The notes beneath the pieces were generated by a model. The model had not been told where the DNA came from, did not search any database, and worked only from the letters and a program-made list of their open reading frames with translations. Shown piece by piece: positions 27,773 through 36,703 of a stretch of 64,000 nucleotides of DNA. Source of the stretch: CAZKWG01 sp964615375 (GTDB lineage Bacteria > Myxococcota_A > UBA796 > CAZKWG01); NCBI GenBank assembly GCA_964615375.1, contig CAZTOW010000002.1:186001-250000 (forward strand), written 5' to 3'. The first letter of the stretch is position 1, and the number at the start of each line of letters is the position of its first letter. A program made the position numbers and the translations under genes.

Positions 27773-27871
27773 CTTCCAGGCGGGCCTGTCCTCCATCGCG
27801 ACGCGACCCATAGGGAGCCTGGAGGCAAAGCGGACAGATTCTGGCCTGGTCGATTTGCCCGCTCCCCCGGG

Positions 27872-27891
27872 CACCCATAGTCTCATGGGTG
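27872..27891. promoter_or_regulatory. Inverted repeat CACCCAT-N6-ATGGGTG upstream of recA
   Basis: A perfect 7-bp inverted repeat with a 6-bp spacer, 86 bp before the recA start. A CATAGT (27876-27881) inside it could be a -10 box, with TTGCCC at 27855-27860 as a poor -35 (15-bp spacing). Position and symmetry fit a repressor operator, such as a lineage-specific SOS box; it does not resemble the E. coli LexA site. Confidence 0.4.
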
Positions 27892-27976
27892 AAGCCGAGA
27901 CGCGCTTCTCGTCCTCTCCAACCCCGCGCACAACGCCCCCTCCTCCGCCCTCCAGGTCGGACCCGCAGGAGCTCCC

Positions 27977-29011
<1,035 letters not shown>

Positions 29012-29023
29012 TCGGACGGAGCG

Positions 29024-29058
29024 CGCCGGGCGCTTGCCGTAGAGCGCCCGGCGTGTTC
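29024..29058 (+). terminator. Rho-independent-like terminator after recA
   Basis: An 11-bp perfect stem (CGCCGGGCGCT at 29024-29034, AGCGCCCGGCG at 29043-29053) with an 8-nt loop, followed by a weak T-rich stretch TGTTCTAGG. It begins 13 bp after the recA stop. The remaining space up to pilT (to 29243) is comparatively AT-rich; I see no tRNA or small gene in it. Confidence 0.65.
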
Positions 29059-29243
29059 TAGGTTTAGTTGGGAATCTTTCAACCCACCTTGTTGTAAGAC
29101 GCGCGTCGCACAGCACTGAACAGGCGCACCACATCGCCAGCTCGTCGGGATGAGCACACATCGGCGATTCAAGCTCCTTTGCGTCGCACCCCTTCAACAC
29201 GCGAAAAACCTGTCGTAGCCTGTCGGGACTCCAGGGAGCACAC

Positions 29244-30377
29244 ATGAGCCAGGTCCCTCCGCCGCAGCAGCCGGCGGAGACCCCCGACGCTGTCCGCCTT
29301 CTGGCCGAGGTCTGCAAGATGGCCGTTCGGCAGGGGGCCTCCGACATCCACCTCAAGGTGGGCCTCGCGCCCATGCTGCGCGTGCGCGGCGACGTGGGCC
29401 CCATCCCCAACGCCCCGCGGCTCACGCCGGAGATCATGGGGCAGATGGCCTGGGGCATCATGTCCGCCACCCAGCGCGACCGCTTCAAGAACACCCACGA
29501 TCTCGACATGGCCTGGCAGGTGCCGGGGGTCGGGCGCTTCCGCGTCAACGTGTTCCGGCAGCGCCAGAACATCGGCATGGTGCTGCGCGCCATCCCCAAC
29601 ACGGTGAAGTCCATCGACGAGCTGGGCCTGCCGGGCGTCGTCAAGAAGATCGCGGCGAACCAGCGCGGTCTCGTGCTGGTGACGGGGACCACCGGCTCCG
29701 GCAAGAGCACGACGCTCGCGGCGCTGATCGAGGAGATCAACCGCGGCACCTCGCACCACATCGTCACGATCGAGGACCCCATCGAGTTCTCCTTCCAGGA
29801 CAAGAAGGCCGTCATCAACCAGCGCGAGGTGGGCGTGGACACGCTCTCCTTCGCCAACGCCCTGCGCTCGGCCCTGCGCCAGGACCCCGACGTGATCCTG
29901 GTGGGCGAGCTCCGCGATCTGGAGACGGTGGAGATCGCGCTGGCCGCCGCTGAGACCGGCCACCTCGTGCTGGCCACCCTGCACACCCTGGACGCGCCCG
30001 AGTCCATCAACCGCATCGTGAGCTTCTTCGAGCCCCACCACCAGGCCCAGATCCGGCTCCAGCTCGGCAGCGTGCTGCGCGCCGTCATCTCCCAGCGCCT
30101 CATGCCCGCCAAGGCCGGCGGCCGCATCGCCGCGCTGGAGATCATGATCAACACGGGCACGATCTACGAGTGCATCATCGACGCGACGCGGACCAAGGAG
30201 ATCCCCGACCACATGATGAAGGGATCGAACCAGTACGGCACGCAGACCTATGACCAGGCCATCTACCGCCACCTGATGGCGGGGCTGATCGACGTCGACG
30301 TCGCCATGCGCTACGCCAACAACCCCGACGAGCTGCAGCTCCGGCTCAGCGGGATCGGCGGGGACGACTGGGCCTGA
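29244..30377 (+). CDS. pilT: Type IV pilus retraction ATPase PilT
   Basis: A 377-residue protein of the secretion/pilus ATPase family: GASDIHLKVGLAPMLRV, Walker A GTTGSGKST at residues 148-156, HIVTIEDPIEF (Asp box), DPDVILVGELRD (Walker B) and ETGHLVLATLHT (His box). PilT hexamers depolymerise pilin to drive twitching; in myxobacteria this powers social gliding. The RxxD/HTNSA region of classical PilT reads HTLDAPESINRI here, so PilU or another paralogue cannot be excluded. AGGGAG lies before the ATG. Confidence 0.9.
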   Translation: MSQVPPPQQPAETPDAVRLLAEVCKMAVRQGASDIHLKVGLAPMLRVRGDVGPIPNAPRLTPEIMGQMAWGIMSATQRDRFKNTHDLDMAWQVPGVGRFRVNVFRQRQNIGMVLRAIPNTVKSIDELGLPGVVKKIAANQRGLVLVTGTTGSGKSTTLAALIEEINRGTSHHIVTIEDPIEFSFQDKKAVINQREVGVDTLSFANALRSALRQDPDVILVGELRDLETVEIALAAAETGHLVLATLHTLDAPESINRIVSFFEPHHQAQIRLQLGSVLRAVISQRLMPAKAGGRIAALEIMINTGTIYECIIDATRTKEIPDHMMKGSNQYGTQTYDQAIYRHLMAGLIDVDVAMRYANNPDELQLRLSGIGGDDWA

Positions 30378-30390
30378 GAGCGCCCCGGGT

Positions 30391-30396
30391 TATAAG
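30391..30396 (+). promoter_or_regulatory. -10 box TATAAG for alaS
   Basis: TATAAG lies in otherwise GC-rich DNA between pilT and alaS, 24 bp before the alaS start, at the right distance for a short leader. The sequence 17 bp upstream (CTGGGC, inside the end of pilT) is a poor -35. Confidence 0.4.
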
Positions 30397-30419
30397 GCGG
30401 GCTCGTCTCGGAGACCGTC

Positions 30420-33056
30420 ATGAAATCCCAGGAGATCCGCGCCCGCTTCCTCGGCGCGTTCCAGCAGCGCGGGCACCGGGTGGTGCCCAGCTCCTCGCTC
30501 ATCCCGCAGAACGACCCGACGCTCTTCTTCACGAACGCCGGGATGGTCCAGTTCAAGGACGTCTTCACCGGCCTCGACGTCCGCGACTACCGGCGGGCGA
30601 CCACCGTGCAGAAGTGCCTGCGCGTCAGCGGCAAGCACAACGATCTGGAGAACGTGGGCCGCACCCCGCGCCACCACACCTTCTTCGAGATGCTCGGGAA
30701 CTTCTCCTTCGGCGACTACTTCAAGGCTGAGGCCATCCCCTGGGCCTGGGAGCTGCTGACCGGCGATCTGGGCATCGACCCCAGCCGCCTGTGGATCACG
30801 GTCTATGAGGAGGACGACGAGGCGCTGGAGCTCTGGGCCCAGATCCCGGGCGTGAGCCGCGCCCGCATCCAGAAGCTGGGCGCCAAGGACAACTTCTGGG
30901 CCATGGGCGACACCGGCCCCTGCGGCCCCTGCTCGGAGATCCACTACGACCACGGCCCCGAGCACGGCCCGGCGGGCGGCCCGGCGTCGGAGTCTCCCCG
31001 CTACGTCGAGATCTGGAACCTCGTCTTCATGCAGTTCGAGCGCTCCGCCGACGGGACGCTCACCCCGCTGCCCCGCCCCTCCATCGACACGGGCGCCGGG
31101 CTGGAGCGCGTCGCGGCCGTGCTCCAGGGCAAGTACAGCAACTACGACACCGACTGCTTCACCCCCGTCATCGAGGCGGCGGCGCGCATGGCGGGCCTGC
31201 GCTACGGGGCTGGCGGCGAGGGCGACGTGGCCCTGCGCGTCATCGCCGACCACGCCCGCGCCAGCGCCTTCCTGGTGGCCGACGGCGTGATGCCGTCCAA
31301 CGAGGAGCGCGGCTACGTGCTGCGCCGCATCATGCGCCGCGCCATCCGCTTCGGCGTCAAGATCGGCCTCAAGCGCCCCTTCCTCTGGGAGGCCGCCCGA
31401 GCCGTCATCGACCACATGGGCCCGCACTACCCCGAGCTCCAGGAGCGCCAGCAGTTCGTCACCGAGGTGATCCGCGGCGAGGAGGAGCGCTTCTCCGAGA
31501 CGCTGGAGCGCGGGCTCGGCCTGCTGGAGCGCGAGCTCGCCCAGATCGACGCCACCGAGGGCCGACGCGAGCTCTCCGGTGAGGTGGCCTTCAAGCTCCA
31601 GGACACCTACGGCTTCCCCATCGATCTGACCCGCCTCATCGCCGCCGAGCGCGACGTGGGCGTGGACGAGGACGCCTACCGCACCCACCTGGAGATGCAG
31701 AAGGCCGCCAGCCGCGCGGGCTGGAAGGGCTCGGGCGAGCAGCGCGTCAGCGACCTCTTCCACGCGCTGCACAACGAGGGCTTCCGCAGTGTGTTCACCG
31801 GCTACCAGCACGAGGAGGACGACGGCACCATCATCGCCCTCGTCCGCGACGGCGAGCGGGTGGACGCCCTGAACGCGGGTGAGCAGGGCCTCCTGGTCAC
31901 CGATCGCAGCCCGATGTACGCCGAGAGCGGCGGTCAGGTGGGCGATCTGGGCACCGTCACCGGCCGCGCGGGCTCGGCCAGCGTCCAGGACACCACGCGG
32001 CCCGTCGAGGGCCTCATCGTCCACCACGTCGAGCTGCGCTCCGGCAGCCTGCAGCTCGGCGAGCGCGTACGCCTGACGGTGGACCGCACCCGGCGCGACC
32101 GCACCCGGCTCAACCACACCGCCACCCACCTGCTGCACGCGGCCCTGCGCGAGGTGCTGGGCGACCACGTCGTGCAGAAAGGCAGCCTCGTCACGCCCGA
32201 GCGCCTGCGCTTCGACTTCGCCCACCACAAGCCCATGTCGCCCGAGGAGATGGAGCGGGTGGAGGATCTGGTCTACGCCGAGATCCTGCGCAACGCGGCC
32301 GTGGACACCGAGGAGTGCGCGATCGACGACGCCCGGAAGAAGGGGGCGATGGCCCTCTTCGGCGAGAAGTACGGGGACCGGGTGCGGGTGGTGAGCGTGC
32401 CGGGCTTCTCCATCGAGCTCTGCGGCGGCACCCACGCCCGGCGCACGGGCGACATCGGCCTGTTCCGCCTGCTCTCGGAGGGCGGCGTGGCGGCCGGCGT
32501 GCGGCGCGTCGAGGCCATCACCGGCCTGGGCGCCCTGGCCTGGCTCCGCGCGCGCGACGCCGCGGCCCGCGAGGCGGCCTCCCAGCTCCGGGCCACCCCC
32601 GAGCAGCTCCCCGAGGCGCTCCAGAAGGTGCTCGACGAGCGCAAGCGCCTCTCGGGCGAGCTCGAGGCGCTCAAGCGCCAGGTCGCGGCGGCGGCGGCGG
32701 CCAACCTGATCGATCGGGCGCGCTCCATCAACGGGATCAAGGTCCTGGCGGCGGAGCTGGACGGCGACACCGCCACCCTGCGGGACGAGGCGGATCGCCT
32801 GCGCGATCAGCTGGGCAGCGCGGTGGTGGTGCTGGGTGCGCGGGACCCGGACGGCGTGCGCCTGGTGGCCACCGCCAGCAAGGATCTGGCGGGCAAGAAG
32901 GTGCACGCCGGCAAGCTGGTGCAGCAGGTGGCCCAGGCGGTGGGCGGCGGCGGCGGCGGTCGGCCGGACATGGCCCAGGCGGGGGGCAAGAACCCGGACG
33001 CCCTGCCCGGCGCCCTGGAGGCGGTCTACAGCCTCGTCGAGGCCGCCACCGCATAG
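30420..33056 (+). CDS. alaS: Alanyl-tRNA synthetase
   Basis: An 878-residue protein of full length. N-terminal class II core: RARFLGAFQQRGHRVVPSSS, PTLFFTNAGMVQFKDVF and TPRHHTFFEMLGNFSFGDYF. The editing domain has HTATHLLHAAL (HxxxH) and CGGTHARRTGDIG. The C-terminal C-Ala domain carries a Gly-rich GGGGGGRPDMAQAGG. It charges tRNA-Ala and clears mischarged Ser and Gly. Confidence 0.98.
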   Translation: MKSQEIRARFLGAFQQRGHRVVPSSSLIPQNDPTLFFTNAGMVQFKDVFTGLDVRDYRRATTVQKCLRVSGKHNDLENVGRTPRHHTFFEMLGNFSFGDYFKAEAIPWAWELLTGDLGIDPSRLWITVYEEDDEALELWAQIPGVSRARIQKLGAKDNFWAMGDTGPCGPCSEIHYDHGPEHGPAGGPASESPRYVEIWNLVFMQFERSADGTLTPLPRPSIDTGAGLERVAAVLQGKYSNYDTDCFTPVIEAAARMAGLRYGAGGEGDVALRVIADHARASAFLVADGVMPSNEERGYVLRRIMRRAIRFGVKIGLKRPFLWEAARAVIDHMGPHYPELQERQQFVTEVIRGEEERFSETLERGLGLLERELAQIDATEGRRELSGEVAFKLQDTYGFPIDLTRLIAAERDVGVDEDAYRTHLEMQKAASRAGWKGSGEQRVSDLFHALHNEGFRSVFTGYQHEEDDGTIIALVRDGERVDALNAGEQGLLVTDRSPMYAESGGQVGDLGTVTGRAGSASVQDTTRPVEGLIVHHVELRSGSLQLGERVRLTVDRTRRDRTRLNHTATHLLHAALREVLGDHVVQKGSLVTPERLRFDFAHHKPMSPEEMERVEDLVYAEILRNAAVDTEECAIDDARKKGAMALFGEKYGDRVRVVSVPGFSIELCGGTHARRTGDIGLFRLLSEGGVAAGVRRVEAITGLGALAWLRARDAAAREAASQLRATPEQLPEALQKVLDERKRLSGELEALKRQVAAAAAANLIDRARSINGIKVLAAELDGDTATLRDEADRLRDQLGSAVVVLGARDPDGVRLVATASKDLAGKKVHAGKLVQQVAQAVGGGGGGRPDMAQAGGKNPDALPGALEAVYSLVEAATA

Positions 33057-33083
33057 GGCGGCGCGCACTCGGGGAGCGCAAGT

Positions 33084-33099
33084 GCGAAGCCCGCTTCGC
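33084..33099. repeat. Inverted repeat GCGAAGC-CC-GCTTCGC
   Basis: A 7-bp palindrome with a 2-base centre, 27 bp after the alaS stop. It may be part of an alaS transcription stop. No T run follows. Confidence 0.35.
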
Positions 33100-33108
33100 G
33101 GTGTGAGG

Positions 33109-33135
33109 TCTTGACGGCGCCAGACTCCGTCAAGA
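33109..33135. repeat. Inverted repeat TCTTGACGG-N9-CCGTCAAGA
   Basis: A perfect 9-bp inverted repeat with a 9-base spacer, between alaS and the diacylglycerol-kinase-type gene. It contains TTGACG, so it could be a terminator hairpin for alaS or an operator over a -35 box for the downstream gene. I cannot decide between them. Confidence 0.4.
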
Positions 33136-33202
33136 TCCGCCTCGCTCCGTAGCGGCACGTCTCTTGCAACCGGCTTGCGTCGAGCCCCCAGAGGAGCCCT
33201 CG

Positions 33203-34210
33203 ATGCTGCCTGTCTTCGCCCAGCCCAATGACGCTTACGCGGTGGTGTTGAACGGGAACGCGGGTCGCGTGACCCCCCGCGTCCGGGCGGCGATGAGCGA
33301 GGTGGTGCCGAAGGACCGGCTCTTCTTCACAGAGAGCCAGGAGCACGCCCGCGAGGTGCTTGCCCGCTGCGTGGAGCGCGAGGTGGACACGGTCTTCGCC
33401 GGTGGCGGGGACGGCACCATCGTCGACACCATCAACACGCTCGAGGACTTTCGCGCGCAGGCCCCGCGTCTCCCGGCGGTGGGCGTGCTGCGCCTGGGCA
33501 CGGGCAACGCGCTGGCCCGCTGGCTCGGCAGCCGCGGCCCGGTGGCCGATCTCCGGCGCTGGCAGCAGGGCCGCGTCCACCGCTACGTCTCCGTGAACAT
33601 GGTCGAGGCCGAGGGCCAGCTCTTCCCCTTCGCCGGGCTCGGCCACGACGCGGCGGTGCTCAACGACTACTGCTGGCTCAAGGGCCGCGGCAAGGGCACG
33701 CGCTGGGAGGCGCTCTCCAAGGGCCTCCCTGGCTACTTCGTAGCCGGTCTGCTGCGCACCTTCCCCAACTACCTGCGCCGCTCGAACCCGGTGGTCTCCG
33801 TGGTCAACCTGGGCGCGCCGGCCTTCCGCGTGGGGCCGGACGGCGAGCGGGTGGGCGAGCCCGTGCCCACGGGCGGCCTGATCTACCGCGGCCCGGCCGC
33901 GCTCATCGGCGCCGCCACCACCCCGCTCTACGGCTACGGGATGCGCATGTTCCCGCACGCCACGCGCAGCCCGGGCCTCTTCCAGCTCCGCATCCTCAAC
34001 ATGAACGCGCTCCAGTGCCTGGTGAATTTCCCGGCGGTCTGGCGGGGGCGCTGCGAGGCCGAGGGCCTCATGGACTACATGACCGAGCGCGTCCGCGTGC
34101 GCTTCGAGGACGCGATGCCCTACCAGCTCGGCGGGGACGCCCGCGGCTACCGGCGCGAGCTGACCATGTCCATCGCGCGCTTCCCGGTGACCATGGTGGG
34201 CCAGGCCTGA
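33203..34210 (+). CDS. Diacylglycerol/sphingosine-kinase family lipid kinase
   Basis: A 335-residue protein. YAVVLNGNAGRVTPRV (phosphate-binding N-terminus), VFAGGGDGTIVDTINTL (GGDGT catalytic motif) and LPAVGVLRLGTGNALARWLGS are the core of the YegS/DgkB/LCB5 family, which phosphorylates lipid hydroxyls with ATP. The C-terminal half is a beta-sandwich with MFPHATRSPGLFQLRI. I chose ATG 33203, preceded by GAGGAG, over an in-frame codon 13 residues earlier. Substrate unknown. Confidence 0.82.
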   Translation: MLPVFAQPNDAYAVVLNGNAGRVTPRVRAAMSEVVPKDRLFFTESQEHAREVLARCVEREVDTVFAGGGDGTIVDTINTLEDFRAQAPRLPAVGVLRLGTGNALARWLGSRGPVADLRRWQQGRVHRYVSVNMVEAEGQLFPFAGLGHDAAVLNDYCWLKGRGKGTRWEALSKGLPGYFVAGLLRTFPNYLRRSNPVVSVVNLGAPAFRVGPDGERVGEPVPTGGLIYRGPAALIGAATTPLYGYGMRMFPHATRSPGLFQLRILNMNALQCLVNFPAVWRGRCEAEGLMDYMTERVRVRFEDAMPYQLGGDARGYRRELTMSIARFPVTMVGQA

Positions 34211-34317
34211 GCACGCTCGGCCCTGCGGCATGGTAAAGATCGACGCTTGTCCGACAGTGGTCTGACGATCGCGCGGCGACCATGGTACAAGATCTCCCGA
34301 ATCACGAGGGTGTGTCC

Positions 34318-35115
34318 ATGCGCGTGCTCCCCGTCTGCCTGCTCCTGGTCTCCATCACTGGCTGCCGCAAGCCGCCAGAGGCCCCCGCGGAGCTCGACGA
34401 GCTCTGCAAGTACCTCTACAGCCACATGTCGGACGAGGAGGACGACTACCTGGAGGCGGGGATCCTCAACCTCGACACCTGGCTCCAGACCAACATCGAG
34501 ACGACCACCGAGGGCTACGTGGTCCAGAACCTGGACCAGGACACCGTCAACGCGCTCGACGGAGAGGAGCGTGACCTCACCGGGCTGGTGGGCGCGGCCG
34601 TGGCCTACGACAGCGCCTTCTCCGTGGACAAGAACGTCAACACCCTGGTGCTCAAGGACCAGTTCGACGTCTTCCCCGACACCTACACCTTCTACGAGCG
34701 CACCTGGCTGGAGCCCGAGGAGGGGGTCAAGCCCACCTGCTTCAAGGGCGCCGAGTGCAGCTACGCCGCGGCGGAGAACCACTCCATCGCCAACTACCCG
34801 CTCGGCCTCACCGCGGAGACCTGGAGCCAGGCCCAGTACCGGTGGGTGGAGACCGAGCTGGGCATGGCGCTGGCGCACCGCACCTGGATGTCCGAGCCGG
34901 CGGTGCTCTCGCTGGACTGGATCAACCTGGACCACCAGTTCTTCATGACCATCACCATCCCCCAGGAGTCGGGCAACGCCCGCCGGCTCCAGGCCACCTG
35001 GATGGTCGCCTCGCTCGGCGACAGCGACGTCCCCGAGGCCACGGCGCTGAACATGGTCATCAGCTCCATGCAGGGCACCGCCGAGGAGATGGAGGCCTAT
35101 CTGGCCTCCCAGTAG
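34318..35115 (+). CDS. Lipoprotein of unknown function
   Basis: A 265-residue protein starting MRVLPVCLLLVSITGC, a lipoprotein signal. The mature part begins RKPPEAPAELDELCKYLYSHM and has few recognisable features: an acidic first half, a Cys pair (TCFKGAEC) and a Trp-rich middle. I do not recognise the family. The chosen start puts the signal peptide first; the longer frame begins 12 codons upstream. It is convergent with the M50 protease gene, stops adjacent. Confidence 0.65.
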   Translation: MRVLPVCLLLVSITGCRKPPEAPAELDELCKYLYSHMSDEEDDYLEAGILNLDTWLQTNIETTTEGYVVQNLDQDTVNALDGEERDLTGLVGAAVAYDSAFSVDKNVNTLVLKDQFDVFPDTYTFYERTWLEPEEGVKPTCFKGAECSYAAAENHSIANYPLGLTAETWSQAQYRWVETELGMALAHRTWMSEPAVLSLDWINLDHQFFMTITIPQESGNARRLQATWMVASLGDSDVPEATALNMVISSMQGTAEEMEAYLASQ

Positions 35116-35868
35116 TCAGCGCTCGTCCTCGCGCGGGGAGGGGTGCTCGAAGCCGAGGTCCCCGCGCCACCCGAAGGGGCCGCCGGCCGGGACCCAGGCC
35201 GATCGCGAGCGCCGCGCCAGCTCGGCCCGGCGCGCCAGCATCTCCCAGCGGCGCCGCTCGGCCCCCGTGGCCAGGAGCAGGAAGCCGCCGGCCAGCGCGA
35301 GCGAGGGGTTCCCGGCCAGGCTGAGGATCAGGAAGATCCAGGCCAGCGCGCGGGAGAGCTTGATGGCGCGCAGCGTGGCGACCACCAGCCCGAGGCGCCG
35401 CGACCACAGCGCGCGCAGCACCCGGCCGCCGTCCATCGGGTAGGCCGGGATGAGGTTGAAGACGGCCATGCCGATGTTGACGGCCACGAAGGGGATGAGG
35501 TTCGGGACCCCCCAGAAGGCCAGCAGCCCCGCGCCCACGGCCAGCCCCACGTTGACCAGCGGCCCGGCGAGGGCGATCCACAGCTCGGCCCGGGAGTCCC
35601 CGACCGGTAGGCGCATCGAGGCGACGCCCCCGAAGGGATAGAGGGTCACGTCCCGCGTCGGCACGCCGAAGGCCATCCCCATCCGCGCGTGCCCGAGCTC
35701 GTGCAGCAGCACGGAGCCGAAGAGGATGGCGCCGAGCCCCAGGGAGAAGAGCGCCTCCCTCACGCCGCTCTGCGCCCACTCCCAGCCCGCGAAGATCAGC
35801 GCGAGCAGCACGAAGGAGCCGTGCAGGCGGATGGGGATGCCCCAGACGCTGAACAGGGTGATGGACAG
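35116..35868 (-). CDS. Site-2-type zinc metalloprotease (M50), probable CTG start
   Basis: A 250-residue membrane protein. HELGH is the zinc motif, with TLYPFGGVASM and NLIPAYPMDGGRVL, the third-ligand motif of the SpoIVFB-like M50B group. Family members usually begin with a short FxVxGIPIRLH strand before the first helix. That segment (LFSVWGIPIRLHGSF) is encoded in frame but lies upstream of the first GTG at 35811. No ATG, GTG or TTG precedes it; a CTG at 35868 sits 6 bp after AGGAGG (35880-35875) and is the best start. It cleaves membrane-embedded substrates; the target is unknown. Confidence 0.8.
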   Translation of the reverse strand: MSITLFSVWGIPIRLHGSFVLLALIFAGWEWAQSGVREALFSLGLGAILFGSVLLHELGHARMGMAFGVPTRDVTLYPFGGVASMRLPVGDSRAELWIALAGPLVNVGLAVGAGLLAFWGVPNLIPFVAVNIGMAVFNLIPAYPMDGGRVLRALWSRRLGLVVATLRAIKLSRALAWIFLILSLAGNPSLALAGGFLLLATGAERRRWEMLARRAELARRSRSAWVPAGGPFGWRGDLGFEHPSPREDER

Positions 35869-35979
35869 GGTCGGCCTCCTGCGGCTCGATCTACCCCGTC
35901 CGCGGGGCGACGGGGGGAGCCTGCCTCCGTTTGTGAGGCCCCCGGCGCCGGGGTAGATCCTCCCGCGCGAGGAGCCCGC

Positions 35980-36690
<711 letters not shown>

Positions 36691-36703
36691 CGAAGCCCGG
36701 CGA

